Assembly: GCF_001028625.1 (NCBI RefSeq)
Contig: NZ_CP011805.1
Location: 2,155,001-2,219,000, forward strand
Direction: 5' to 3'
Source of the DNA: Pelagerythrobacter marensis
Lineage (GTDB): Bacteria > Pseudomonadota > Alphaproteobacteria > Sphingomonadales > Sphingomonadaceae
Length of the DNA: 64,000 nt
The position numbers and the translations under genes were made by a program. Each line of letters opens with the position of its first letter. The first letter of the stretch is position 1. This document shows, one piece after another, positions 26,240-34,254 of this stretch. The notes under the pieces were generated by a model that saw only the letters and a list, made by a program, of their open reading frames with translations, made no database searches and was not told the origin of the DNA.

Positions 26240-26878
26240 TCACCTCGCCGCTTCGATCGCCGCAGCGGCGCACTTGTGCTGGCCTGAATCGTCTCCGCCG
26301 GAAAGGTAGGACAGCGCGAGGAAGCCGCCCACCACCAGCACCGCGAAAACGGTGGTGACGGTCGCCAGGTATTCGTCGATCACCCGCTTGATCGGCGCGC
26401 CGAACATGCGGAACAGGATGCCCACGGTCATGAAGATCAGCGCCCGCCCGGCGATGCTGGCGAGGATGAAGGGCACCAGCGCCATTTCGATGAAACCGGC
26501 GGTGATCGTCAGCAGCTTGAACGGGACCGGGGTGCTTCCGGCGAGGAAGATCACTTCCCAGTCCCGCTCGCGCAAGTGGCAGGCGGCGACGGGGAATTCC
26601 TCCGCCAGGCCGATGGCGGAAAGCATCGCGGTACCGACCGTGTCGTAGAGGAAATAGCCGATCGCATAGCCGAACAGCCCGCCCAGAACCGACGCGAGCG
26701 TGCAGACCAACGCGAAGCGGATCGCCTTCTTCGGTTCGGCCAGGCACATCAGGCCCAGCAGCGGATGGGGCGGGATCGGGAAGAAACTCGATTCGATGAA
26801 ACTGATCAGCGCCAGCCACCCTTCCGCATGGGGGTGCGCGGCCTTTTCCATCGTCCAGTTATAGAGTTTGCGCAGCAT
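26240..26878 (-). CDS. YqaA/DedA-type VTT-domain membrane protein
   Basis: This 212-residue protein has five to six membrane helices, with the word ISFIESSFFPIPPHPLLGLM, GGLFGYAIGYFLYDTVG and FLAGSTPVPFKLLTITAG, which form the re-entrant VTT pattern of YqaA/SNARE-associated proteins. Members are proposed lipid scramblases or flippases. The start MLRKLYNWTMEKAAHPHAEG is the usual N-terminus. It is divergent from the GTA cluster, separated by a 355-base spacer. Confidence 0.88.
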   Translation of the reverse strand: MLRKLYNWTMEKAAHPHAEGWLALISFIESSFFPIPPHPLLGLMCLAEPKKAIRFALVCTLASVLGGLFGYAIGYFLYDTVGTAMLSAIGLAEEFPVAACHLRERDWEVIFLAGSTPVPFKLLTITAGFIEMALVPFILASIAGRALIFMTVGILFRMFGAPIKRVIDEYLATVTTVFAVLVVGGFLALSYLSGGDDSGQHKCAAAAIEAAR

Positions 26879-26974
26879 CGCCGCGCCCTATGCCAGCGGT
26901 GCGGGGCGCGCAAGCGAGTCGGGTATCGTCGGAACCTCCCCAACGGCTTGCGATGCGGAGGATTGCGTAGACGT

Positions 26975-27055
26975 GCGAGTCCCCGCGCAGGCGGGGACCC
27001 CGGGCCGCTGGCGCTTCGGGCGATAGCCTGAGGCCCCCGCCTTCGCAGGGGACCA
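26975..27055. repeat. Palindromic intergenic repeat, family R, copy 1
   Basis: This element of about 80 bases begins with the hairpin GTCCCCGCGCAGGCGGGGAC and ends with a second hairpin CCCCCGCCTTCGCAGGGG, joined by a core with GATAGCCTGAGG. Copies 2 and 3 are at 29133-29215 and 31377-31461. It lies in the 355-base spacer (26879-27233) before the terminase gene. A further damaged hairpin, CCTCCCC...GGAGG, lies at 26936-26962. The rest of the spacer holds a promoter-like stretch. Confidence 0.85.
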
Positions 27056-27111
27056 GAAGGGAACGGACTGCTTGGACATGCCCTTGAAATAACCTATTTG
27101 GCACTTTTATC

Positions 27112-27140
27112 TTGACATCGCAACGATGATTGGTTAGGTA
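27112..27140 (+). promoter_or_regulatory. Candidate promoter of the GTA cluster
   Basis: TTGACA at 27112-27117 and TAGGTA at 27135-27140 are separated by 17 bases, with an AT-rich stretch just upstream (27085-27111), 94 bases before the first GTA gene. The -35 box is perfect but the -10 is weak, so activation by a regulator (GafA or CtrA in known GTAs) would be plausible. Confidence 0.45.
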
Positions 27141-27233
27141 AGACGAACATCGCGATAGTGCGATTCGCCGGATTTCCTCGTTCGGCCCCACCCCTTCTTC
27201 AAGACCCCCTCCCTCAAGAAACGGACCAGAATC

Positions 27234-27770
27234 ATGACCAAGGCGAAATCTTCGCCCGCTCGCGGCCGTGCGGCTTCGGGCAGGGCATGGCGCAAGCCCT
27301 TCCTGGCCGAACTTGCGCGCACCTCCAACGTCGCCGCCTCCGCCCGCGCGGCGGGGATCGAGGCCAGCGCGGCCTATAAGGCGCGCCGCAGCGACCCGGC
27401 CTTTGCCCACCATTGGTTCGAGGCACTGTGCGAGGGCTACGACAATCTGGAACTGGATATGCTGTGCCGCCTGCGCGAAGGCGAGCTGGCGGGTGCCACC
27501 ACCCCGGCGGGCAAGGCGCGGCGCAAGTACGACAATGCCACCGCCTTCCGCCTGCTCGCGGCCCACCGGGCGAGCGTGCAGCGCGAACGCGGCCGCAACG
27601 ATTACGCATACGAAGACGAGCTGCTCGCCTCCATCAATGCGAAGCTGGAGAAGATGCGCCAGCGCGTGCTTGCGGCGTCCGGGTCCGGCTCGGGCGCCGA
27701 TGCGGCCGAGCGCGGGGAGCGCGAGAGCGCCCCTCCCGCCGCAACCGGAATGACCAATGGCGATCGATGA
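27234..27770 (+). CDS. GTA small terminase subunit (gp1-like)
   Basis: This 178-residue protein starts with a basic N-terminus (KAKSSPARGRAASGRAWRK) and has a helix-turn-helix-like part, TSNVAASARAAGIEASAAY, then a helical segment. It lies directly upstream of the large terminase, overlapping it by 14 bases, the place of gp1/TerS in RcGTA. In GTAs this subunit packages DNA without a specific pac site. The C-terminal 40 residues are low-complexity and probably disordered. Confidence 0.8.
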   Translation: MTKAKSSPARGRAASGRAWRKPFLAELARTSNVAASARAAGIEASAAYKARRSDPAFAHHWFEALCEGYDNLELDMLCRLREGELAGATTPAGKARRKYDNATAFRLLAAHRASVQRERGRNDYAYEDELLASINAKLEKMRQRVLAASGSGSGADAAERGERESAPPAATGMTNGDR

Positions 27771-29124
27771 AACGCTCGATGCGCGGCTCGCCGCCCTGCT
27801 CCGCCTAGACTGCGACGATCGCCAGCGCGAGCTGGCCCGCCTGCCCGAGGCCGAGCGGCACGAGCTGCGCCATCACTGGGAACTGTGGGCCCGGCGCGAC
27901 CAGTTGCCCCCGCCCGGCGACTGGTCCGCCTGGCTGGTCTGTGCCGGGCGCGGTTTCGGCAAGACGCGCGCCGGCGCGGAATGGGTGCGCGAAATCGCCA
28001 AGCGCGATCCGCGCGCCCGCATCGCACTGGTCGGGGCGAGCCTGGCCGAAGCGCGCGCGGTCATGGTCGAGGGCGAGAGCGGGATTCTCGCCTGCTCGCC
28101 GCCGCACCGGTGCCCGGTTTACGAGCCTTCGCTGCGCCGGCTTACCTGGCCCAACGGGGCGCTGGCCACGCTCTATTCGGCCGCCGAACCCGAAAGCCTG
28201 CGCGGCCCGCAGCACACCCATGCCTGGTGCGACGAGATCGCCAAGTGGGACATGGCGGGCGAGCGGGCAACGCGGGCGTGGGACAATCTCGCGCTCGGCC
28301 TGCGGCTCGGCGAGCGGCCCCGCGCGCTCGCCACCACGACGCCGCGCCCGGTCCCCCTCCTCCTGCGTCTGCTGGCGGGGGAGGAGACGGGCGAAGTCGC
28401 GGTGACGCGCGGGACCACGCTCGACAACCGGCCCAACCTGCCCGACCGGTTCGTGCAGGCGATCGAAAGCCAGTTCGGCGGCACCAGCTTCGCACGGCAG
28501 GAACTGGGCGGCGAGCTGCTGGACGAAGTCGACGGCGCATTGTGGAGCCGGGCGCTGCTCGAACGCTGCCGCATGGCGCAGGCGGGTGCCGTCCTGCCCG
28601 ATGATCCGGTGCGCGTCGTCGTCGGGGTCGATCCCCCCGCCGGCACGCGCGGCGATGCCTGCGGAATCGTGGTCGCGGGGATGCTGCCAGGCGACGGGCT
28701 CCGCCAGCGCGGCGTGGTGCTTGCCGATTGCTCGGTAGAAGGGGCCAGCCCCGAAGGCTGGGCGCGCGCAGTGGCCGAAGCGGCCCGCGCGTGGGATGCC
28801 GATCGCGTGGTGGCGGAGGCGAACCAGGGCGGCGCAATGGTCGCCAGCGTGCTCCACGCCGCGGATCTGTCGCTGCCGCTGCGGCTGGTCCACGCCAGCC
28901 GCGGCAAGGCGGCCCGCGCCGAGCCGGTCGCCGCGCTCTACGAAAGCGGGCGGGTGCGCCACGCGGGGCTGTTCGCGCAACTGGAAGACCAGATGTGCGG
29001 GCTGATGGCCGGCGGCCGCTACCAAGGCCCCGGCCGCAGCCCCGACCGCGCCGACGCGCTCGTCTGGGCCCTGACCGAACTGATGCTGTCCCGGCGCACC
29101 AGGCCGCGGATTTCGGTGATCTGA
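27757..29124 (+). CDS. GTA large terminase (DNA packaging ATPase/nuclease)
   Basis: This 455-residue protein has the Walker A variant CAGRGFGKTRAGAEWV (about residue 70), the Walker B region HTHAWCDEIAKWDM and coupling motif LATTTPRP, then an RNase H-like nuclease with VVGVDPPAGTRGDACG and VVAEANQGGAM and a last acidic SPDRADALVWALTEL. It pumps DNA into the prohead and cuts it at headful. It equals RcGTA gp2. The protein shows all expected ATPase and nuclease motifs and should be active. Confidence 0.96.
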   Translation: MAIDETLDARLAALLRLDCDDRQRELARLPEAERHELRHHWELWARRDQLPPPGDWSAWLVCAGRGFGKTRAGAEWVREIAKRDPRARIALVGASLAEARAVMVEGESGILACSPPHRCPVYEPSLRRLTWPNGALATLYSAAEPESLRGPQHTHAWCDEIAKWDMAGERATRAWDNLALGLRLGERPRALATTTPRPVPLLLRLLAGEETGEVAVTRGTTLDNRPNLPDRFVQAIESQFGGTSFARQELGGELLDEVDGALWSRALLERCRMAQAGAVLPDDPVRVVVGVDPPAGTRGDACGIVVAGMLPGDGLRQRGVVLADCSVEGASPEGWARAVAEAARAWDADRVVAEANQGGAMVASVLHAADLSLPLRLVHASRGKAARAEPVAALYESGRVRHAGLFAQLEDQMCGLMAGGRYQGPGRSPDRADALVWALTELMLSRRTRPRISVI

Positions 29125-29132
29125 AACGTTGC

Positions 29133-29215
29133 ACGCGTCCCCGCACAGGCGGGGACCCCAGGCCGCCGACGCACCGCCCGATAGCCTGAGGCCCCCGCCT
29201 GCGCGGGGGCTCACA
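29133..29215. repeat. Palindromic intergenic repeat, family R, copy 2
   Basis: The element has the left hairpin GTCCCCGCACAGGCGGGGAC, the core GATAGCCTGAGG, and the right hairpin CCCCCGCCTGCGCGGGGG, followed by CTCACAC. It fills most of the 171-base spacer between terminase and portal and starts a few bases after the terminase stop. Confidence 0.88.
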
Positions 29216-29295
29216 CATGTTCCGAACAGAGCAATTCCCGCTCCTCCCCATCGCAAGACGGCGGAGAGGCTTCTTGCATCACGAAAGGAAACCCC

Positions 29296-30432
29296 ATGTC
29301 CTTCCTCGCCACTATCGCTTCCGCCTTCAAGGGCGGGGGCGGGGCTCGTGTGCCGCTGGCGCGCGGGTTCGTTTCGCCCTGGGCGCTTGCTGTCGAAAGC
29401 GCGGGCGCGCCGCCTTACGAATATGGCCGCAGCGTGCGGCGGGCCTATCTCGACAATCCGGTCGCGCAGCGCAGCGTGCGGCTGGTCGCCGAAGGGGCCG
29501 GCAGCGCACCGGTCCAGGCCAGCGATCCGGCGCTCGCGGCACTGGTCGGCGCGACCAGCGCGGGCCAGGCGCTGGTGGAAACGGTCGCCGCGCACCTGCT
29601 GCTGCACGGCAATGCCTATGTCCAGGTGATGAAGGATGCCGCGGGCCAGCCGGTCGAGCTGTTCGCCCTGCGGCCCGAGCGGGTTTCGGTCGTGGCCGGG
29701 GACGACGGCTGGCCCGCCGCCTACGCTTACCGCCTGGCCGATCGCACGCTCACCATCGCGGTGGAGGACGATGCCGGATGGCCGAACCTGATCCACCTGC
29801 GGCATTTCCACCCGGCGGACGATCACTATGGCGCGGGCGCGCTCGCCGCGGCCGAACAGGCGGTGGCGATCCACAATGCCGCCTCTGCCTGGAACCGCGC
29901 CCTGCTGGAAAACGCCGCCCGCCCTTCCGGCGCGCTGGTGTTCGAAGGGGGCGACGGCGCGCCGTTGACCGGCGAACAGTTCGAACGGCTCAGGGGCGAA
30001 CTCGCCGCCGGCTTTCAGGGACAGGCCAATGCCGGACGGCCGATGCTGCTCGAAGGCGGGCTGAAATGGCAGGCAATGGCCCATTCGCCGGCGGACATGG
30101 ATTTCGCCACCCTGAAAGCCGCCGCCGCGCGCGACATCGCGCTGGCTTTCGGCGTGCCGCCGATGCTGCTCGGCCTGCCGGGCGACAACACATATGCCAA
30201 TTACCGCGAGGCCAATCGCGCGCTCTGGCGGCTGACCCTGCTGCCGCTGGCGGGCAGGATTCTCGACGGTCTGGCCGAAGGGCTGGAAGCCTGGTTCCCG
30301 CAGGCCACGCTGGCGGTCGATCTCGACCGTGTGCCCGCGCTGGCCGAAGACCGGGAGAAGCTGTGGGCGCAGGTGAGCGCCGCCGATTTCCTCTCCGCCG
30401 AAGAAAAGCGCGCGCTGCTGGGGCTGGCGTAA
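29296..30432 (+). CDS. GTA portal protein (gp3)
   Basis: This 378-residue protein has the HK97-type portal pattern: YGRSVRRAYLDNPVAQRSVR, LLLHGNAYVQVMKDAAGQPV, ALRPERVSVVAGDDG, HLRHFHPADDHYGAG and GVPPMLLGLPGDNTYANYRE. Twelve copies form the ring through which DNA passes into the head. The RBS AAGGAAA precedes the ATG by six bases. It matches RcGTA gp3 in place and length. Confidence 0.96.
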   Translation: MSFLATIASAFKGGGGARVPLARGFVSPWALAVESAGAPPYEYGRSVRRAYLDNPVAQRSVRLVAEGAGSAPVQASDPALAALVGATSAGQALVETVAAHLLLHGNAYVQVMKDAAGQPVELFALRPERVSVVAGDDGWPAAYAYRLADRTLTIAVEDDAGWPNLIHLRHFHPADDHYGAGALAAAEQAVAIHNAASAWNRALLENAARPSGALVFEGGDGAPLTGEQFERLRGELAAGFQGQANAGRPMLLEGGLKWQAMAHSPADMDFATLKAAAARDIALAFGVPPMLLGLPGDNTYANYREANRALWRLTLLPLAGRILDGLAEGLEAWFPQATLAVDLDRVPALAEDREKLWAQVSAADFLSAEEKRALLGLA

Positions 30433-30445
30433 TTGAAGAGAGGGT

Positions 30446-30583
30446 CCTCCCTATCGTCTTGCGATGGGGAGGGGGACCGCGAGACGCGAAGCGGCTCGTG
30501 GTGGAGGGGCCTTGCGTGACATCGCCCCTCCGACCGACGCCTGCGGCGTCGTTCACCTCCCCAACGCAAGTCGTTGGGGAGGA
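30446..30583. repeat. Palindromic intergenic repeat, family H, copy 1
   Basis: Left hairpin CCTCCCTATCGTCTTGCGATGGGGAGG and right hairpin CCTCCCCAACGCAAGTCGTTGGGGAGG (split here only by spelling) flank a core with GCGAGACGCGAAGCGG and a smaller hairpin GGAGGGGCC...CGCCCCTCC. A related element lies at 34084-34218. It occupies the spacer after the portal gene. Confidence 0.8.
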
Positions 30584-30606
30584 CTAGCGACAAGGATACC
30601 GATCAC

Positions 30607-30915
30607 ATGGACAGGACCGATATGATCGCCCGGCTGATGGCCGAGGCGAAGGACCACGGCTGCGAGCTGGTGACGCTGCGCGCGATCGTGGAAGAGGCGA
30701 CCGATCTGGGCGCCGATCGCGCGCTCCAGCGCACCGGCCTCGCCGATCCCGACGCGCGCGAGGATCTGGCCGAGCTGCGCGAACTGCTCCAGGCCTGGCG
30801 CGATGCCAAGGCCAGCGCCTGGCGCGCGGCGATCGCCTGGCTTGTGCGCGGGGCGCTGGCGCTGCTGCTGATCGGTATCGCCGTGCGGCTGGGCCTGGCC
30901 GGGGCGCTGCGGTGA
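30607..30915 (+). CDS. GTA gp3.5-like small membrane protein (DUF6127-like)
   Basis: This 102-residue protein has a helical N-terminal half (MIARLMAEAKDHGCELVTLR and EEATDLGADRALQRTGL) and a C-terminal membrane helix (about residues 78-98, IAWLVRGALALLLIGIAV). It lies between portal and protease, the position of gp3.5. Its role in the particle is unknown. The start ATG 30607 follows the last repeat; the upstream in-frame ATG falls outside the conserved part. Confidence 0.75.
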   Translation: MDRTDMIARLMAEAKDHGCELVTLRAIVEEATDLGADRALQRTGLADPDAREDLAELRELLQAWRDAKASAWRAAIAWLVRGALALLLIGIAVRLGLAGALR

Positions 30916-31304
30916 TGCGGCTGGCCGGATACGCGGCGCTGTTCGGCCGCGCCGATGCCGCCCGCGACACGATCCGCCCCGGCGCCTTCGCCCGCACGCT
31001 GGCCGAGCGCGACGGACCCCTGCCGCTCTACTGGCAGCACCGGCCCGATCGGCGGATCGGCTGGATCGAACGGGCGCGCGAGGATGCGCGCGGCCTGCGC
31101 GTGATCGCCGCGCTCGACAATCCGGCCGGGCGCGCCGCCGCCCTGCTGCGCCACCGCGCGATAAGCGGCCTCAGCTTCGGATATCGCGCGCGCCGGTTCC
31201 ACCGCGAGGCCGAGGGCCGCGTGCTGGAGGACGTGGAGCTGTTCGAGGTCAGTCTCGTCACCCACCCGCTCCAGCACGGCGCGCGGGTGTTTTTCGTTTG
31301 TTAG
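30915..31304 (+). CDS. GTA prohead protease (gp4, HK97 family)
   Basis: This 129-residue serine protease has the herpesvirus/HK97 fold: the start GYAALFGRADAARDTIRPGA, His in LPLYWQHRPDRRIG, Ser in HRAISGLSFGYRA and Glu in VELFEVSLVTHP. It cleaves the N-terminal delta domain of the capsid protein. The GTG/ATG start overlaps the gp3.5 stop. At 130 residues it is shorter than phage proteases (about 200), as is usual for GTAs. Confidence 0.94.
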   Translation: MRLAGYAALFGRADAARDTIRPGAFARTLAERDGPLPLYWQHRPDRRIGWIERAREDARGLRVIAALDNPAGRAAALLRHRAISGLSFGYRARRFHREAEGRVLEDVELFEVSLVTHPLQHGARVFFVC

Positions 31305-31376
31305 CCGGAGTTCTTTTGTTGGCCTCAGGCGCCTGAGACCGGTCCGCCACCGATAGTCCGCATCGCCAGTAATCCC

Positions 31377-31461
31377 GTGAGTCCCCGCGCAGGCGGGGAC
31401 CTCGGGCCGCTGACGCTTCGCCCAATGGCCTGGGACCCCTGCCTTCGCGGAGGGCTCACAC
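31377..31461. repeat. Palindromic intergenic repeat, family R, copy 3
   Basis: The same two-hairpin element: GTCCCCGCGCAGGCGGGGAC, a variant core with CAATGGCCTGGG, and CCCTGCCTTCGCGGAGGG, then CTCACAC. Its ends GTGAG...CTCAC are inverted. It lies in the 190-base spacer between protease and capsid genes, which also has a perfect palindrome CTCAGGCGCCTGAG at 31323-31337. Confidence 0.85.
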
Positions 31462-31494
31462 GCTTTCCCCACCCCCAAGAAAGGTGAATTACCT

Positions 31495-32649
31495 ATGGAT
31501 ATGCCCGTCACCACCCCCGCCAGCGACACTGCCGCTGATCCGCTGGAGGAAAGCTTCGACCTGCTCGCCCGGCAGGAGAAGACCGAAAGCGACGTCGCCG
31601 CGCTGCGCGGCGATGTCGAGGAAGTGAAGGCCCGCGTCGACCGGATCGGCAGGGCGGCCACGCGCCCGGCGCTGTCCGGCGCCTCCGCCAGCCCCGAGGT
31701 CAAGGGCTTCGTCGAGGGATATCTGCGGCGCGGCAGCACGGCGGAAGTGAAGTCGCTTTCCACCGGGGTGCCCGCCGATGGCGGCTATGCCGTCCCGCGT
31801 GAAATCGACGCCGCGATCGCGCGCGAGCTGACCGCGATCAGCCCGATCCGCGGCATCGCGCAAGTCGTGCAGACCGGCAGCAGCGGCTATCGCAAGCTGG
31901 TCAGCACCGGGGACACCGCGTCGGGCTGGGTCAGCGAGACGGCCGCGCGGCCCGAAACCGATACCCCGCAGTTCGCCGAAATCGCACCGCCGACCGGCGA
32001 ACTCTACGCCAACCCGGCGGCGAGCCAGGCGATGCTCGACGATGCGGCCTTCGATGTCGAAGCCTGGCTGGCGAGCGAGATCGGGCAGGAATTCGCCCGC
32101 GCCGAAGGGGCCGCCTTCGTCAACGGGACCGGCACCGACCAGCCGCAGGGCTTCCTCGCCGGGCCGTCCGCCACCGCCGGCGACGGCGCGCGCGCGTTCG
32201 GTACGCTGCAATATATCGGCAGCGGCGATGCCGCGGGGCTGGGCAGCGAGCCCGAGCTGACGCTGATCGTGCTCGTCCACACGCTCAAGGCCGGATATCG
32301 CCAGGGCGCCAGCTTCGTGATGAACTCGGCAACCCTGGCCGAAGTGCGCAAGCTCAAGACCGCCGACGGCGCATTCCTGTGGCAGCCGGGGATGGTCGAG
32401 GGGCAGCCCGATCGCCTGCTCGGCTACCCGGTGGTGGAGGCGGAGGACATGCCCGATATCGGCGCGGGCGCCTGCCCGATCGCCTTCGGCAACTTCCGCG
32501 CCGGATACCTGATCGCCGAACGCTCCGCCACGCAGATCCTGCGCGACCCCTTCACCAACAAGCCCTTCGTCCACTTCTACGCCACCAGGCGCGTGGGCGG
32601 CCAAGTGCTCGATTCGAACGCGATCAAGCTGCTGAAGATCGAGGCGTAG
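31495..32649 (+). CDS. GTA major capsid protein (gp5, HK97 family)
   Basis: This 384-residue capsid protein has an N-terminal helical scaffold part with LEESFDLLARQEKTESDVAA, probably removed by the protease near residue 80-100, and then the HK97 fold: STGVPADGGYAVPREIDAAI, AEGAAFVNGTGTDQPQGFL and SFVMNSATLAEVRKLKT, ending with VLDSNAIKLLKIEA. It forms the GTA head. It matches RcGTA gp5 in length and place. The RBS is AAAGG nine bases upstream. Confidence 0.97.
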   Translation: MDMPVTTPASDTAADPLEESFDLLARQEKTESDVAALRGDVEEVKARVDRIGRAATRPALSGASASPEVKGFVEGYLRRGSTAEVKSLSTGVPADGGYAVPREIDAAIARELTAISPIRGIAQVVQTGSSGYRKLVSTGDTASGWVSETAARPETDTPQFAEIAPPTGELYANPAASQAMLDDAAFDVEAWLASEIGQEFARAEGAAFVNGTGTDQPQGFLAGPSATAGDGARAFGTLQYIGSGDAAGLGSEPELTLIVLVHTLKAGYRQGASFVMNSATLAEVRKLKTADGAFLWQPGMVEGQPDRLLGYPVVEAEDMPDIGAGACPIAFGNFRAGYLIAERSATQILRDPFTNKPFVHFYATRRVGGQVLDSNAIKLLKIEA

Positions 32650-32670
32650 CGGGAGGGAGTCTTTGGTTTC

Positions 32671-32917
32671 GCGCCCGCATCCGCGGGCGCGATATCCTCG
32701 CTCCCTTCGGTCGCTGCGGGCGGCCGGTCGGCCTTGCGGTCCGCTGTTCGCGGACCGGACCTCTCCAGGCATCCGCGGCCGGGAAGGGGCCTCTTCAGGC
32801 ACTTCCGGTTGGAAAGGTCCGGGGCTGCGCAAGCAGCCCCGCAAGCGCGACCGCGCGCCCGGAGCGCTCCGCGCGGAGGAAAGCCAAGGGGCCGGATGGC
32901 CCCGCCGGCGCCTGAGG
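32671..32917. repeat. Large intergenic repeat, family L, copy 1
   Basis: About 247 bases fill the spacer between capsid and gp6. The first part is a 20-base palindrome (32671-32690, GCGCCCGCATCCGCGGGCGC); the core from 32693 to 32883 shows about 90 percent identity by eye to copy 2 at 35885-36077. The right arm ends in CCGCCGGCGCCTGAGG. The left arm differs from that of copy 2, so the terminal inversion here is lost. No protein coding is seen. Confidence 0.85.
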
Positions 32918-32946
32918 TGCCAACAAGAAAGAAAGGACACCCGCAC

Positions 32947-33498
32947 ATGAGGCGGACCATATTGACGCCGCCCGATTTCACGGGCGGCGCGCTGGCCGAT
33001 GTCAAGCAGTGGCTGGCGATCACCAGCGCCGCGCAGGATGGCGCGCTTGCCCGCCTGATCGGCGCGGCGGCCGAAGCCTGCGAGGCCTTTACCGGCACCC
33101 TGCCGCTGGAGGCGACGTGCGAGGACGTGCTGCCCGCCAGCCGCGAATGGCAGACGCTGGCCGCGCGGCCGGTCAACGCGATCCTGGCGGTCGAGGGCAT
33201 TCCGGCCGAAGGGGCGCGCTTCGCCCTGCCCGCCGAAGCCTATGCGATCGCGCTCGACCACGACGGGTCGGGCCGGGTGCGCGTGATGCATCCCGGCGCA
33301 GCGGGGCGGATCGCCGTGCGGTATACCGCCGGATACGCGAGCGACTGGGCCGCCCTGCCCGATACCCTGCGCCACGGGATCGTGCGGCTGGCCGCCGAAC
33401 TGTTCCGCGCGCAGGACGGCGGCGGGCCCGGCGCGCGCATCCTGCCTGCCGCGGTCGCCGCGCTGTGGCACCCCTGGCGCCGGATGCGGCTGACATGA
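32947..33498 (+). CDS. GTA head-tail connector (gp6-like)
   Basis: This 183-residue protein has PPDFTGGALADVKQWLAITS, RLIGAAAEACEAFTGTL and WAALPDTLRHGIVRLAAELF, the pattern of gp6-like head-tail connectors, with an extended beta domain. It would sit below the portal. The ATG at 32947 follows an AAAGGACACC ribosome site at the exit of the large repeat. It matches the gene after capsid in RcGTA. Confidence 0.86.
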   Translation: MRRTILTPPDFTGGALADVKQWLAITSAAQDGALARLIGAAAEACEAFTGTLPLEATCEDVLPASREWQTLAARPVNAILAVEGIPAEGARFALPAEAYAIALDHDGSGRVRVMHPGAAGRIAVRYTAGYASDWAALPDTLRHGIVRLAAELFRAQDGGGPGARILPAAVAALWHPWRRMRLT

Positions 33499-33665
33499 TC
33501 GCGGCCCGCATCCGCCAGTCGCCCGCCGCGCTGTCCGCCATCCTCGCCCGCAAGGCCGCGCGCATCGCCCGCGCACGGGCCGAAGAGGCGCTGCGGGCGC
33601 GGCGGGGCGAGGCCTCCCGCTGGCGCGAGCCGCGCCTGCTCTGGCCCCTGTTCGCAAAGGATTGA
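33495..33665 (+). CDS. Small Arg-rich protein in the gp7 position
   Basis: This 56-residue gene overlaps the gp6 stop by four bases (ATGA) and ends three bases before gp8. It is very basic (IRQSPAALSAILARKAARIA, RARAEEALRARRGEASRWRE) and helical. RcGTA has the head closure protein gp7 (about 110 residues) here. This product is too short for that fold and I do not recognise a family, so it may be a reduced or replaced gp7. The tight coupling argues that it is expressed. Confidence 0.6.
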   Translation: MIAARIRQSPAALSAILARKAARIARARAEEALRARRGEASRWREPRLLWPLFAKD

Positions 33666-33668
33666 GCG

Positions 33669-34073
33669 ATGGAACATGCCCTGCGCGCCGCGCTGATCGA
33701 ATGGCTGCGCACCGCGCCCGCCCCCCTGAACGCGCTCAACATGGTGGAGGAAGAAGCGCCCCTGCGCGCCGCGCCGCCCTGGCTGGGCATTGCCGCGAGC
33801 GCGAGCGCGGACTGGAGCACCAAGGACCGCGCGGGGCGCGAAATCCGCCTGGCGCTGGAACTGCGCACCCGCGGCGACGATCCGGCGGCCGACGGCGCGC
33901 TGGTCACCGCGCTGGATCGCCGGGTGGAGGACCTGCCGCGGCAGCAGCCGGAGTTCGCGATCGCCTCGACCTTTTTCCTGCGCGCCCGCGCCGAGCGCCG
34001 CGCGAACAACCGCCGCAGTATGCTGCTGGAATACCGGTTCCGCTGCCTGGCGAACCAGAGTCGTTCCCCTTGA
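33669..34073 (+). CDS. GTA tail terminator (gp8, DUF3168)
   Basis: This 134-residue protein has the DUF3168 pattern: ALRAALIEWLRTAPAPLNAL, GREIRLALELRTRGDDPAA and ALDRRVEDLPRQQPEFAIAS. Six copies cap the tail tube and connect it with the head. It matches RcGTA gp8. The short start distance after the Arg-rich gene suggests coupled translation. Confidence 0.9.
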   Translation: MEHALRAALIEWLRTAPAPLNALNMVEEEAPLRAAPPWLGIAASASADWSTKDRAGREIRLALELRTRGDDPAADGALVTALDRRVEDLPRQQPEFAIASTFFLRARAERRANNRRSMLLEYRFRCLANQSRSP

Positions 34074-34083
34074 GACGGCACAA

Positions 34084-34218
34084 ACTCCCCTCCCGCTTGC
34101 GGGAGGGGAGCGAGACTTGGCCGCGCGAAGCGACGCCTAGTCGCAGCGGGGTGGGCCCTGCCAGACCGCAATTCGCCATCGGGCCCACCCCCGGCCCCTC
34201 CCGCAAGCGGGAGGGGGG
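34084..34218. repeat. Palindromic intergenic repeat, family H, copy 2
   Basis: Left hairpin CTCCCGCTTGCGGGAGGGGA and right hairpin CCCCTCCCGCAAGCGGGAGG flank a core with GCGAGACTTGGCCGCGCGAA, and a smaller pair GGTGGGCCC...GGGCCCACC. The outer arms are inverted with respect to each other, so the whole can fold in one long stem. It fills the spacer between gp8 and gp9. Confidence 0.87.
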
Positions 34219-34254
34219 ATTTTTGTTTCGTTTCCCATCTTTTGGAGTACCCCT

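Noticed and set aside
26975..31461. Possible CRISPR array from the regularly spaced R repeats
   Set aside because: Copies are about 2 kb apart with whole genes between them and no short spacers or cas genes.
31489..33657. 722-residue antisense frame over capsid and gp6
   Set aside because: Shadow of GTA genes; it runs across the spacer and repeat L, which argues against a real protein.
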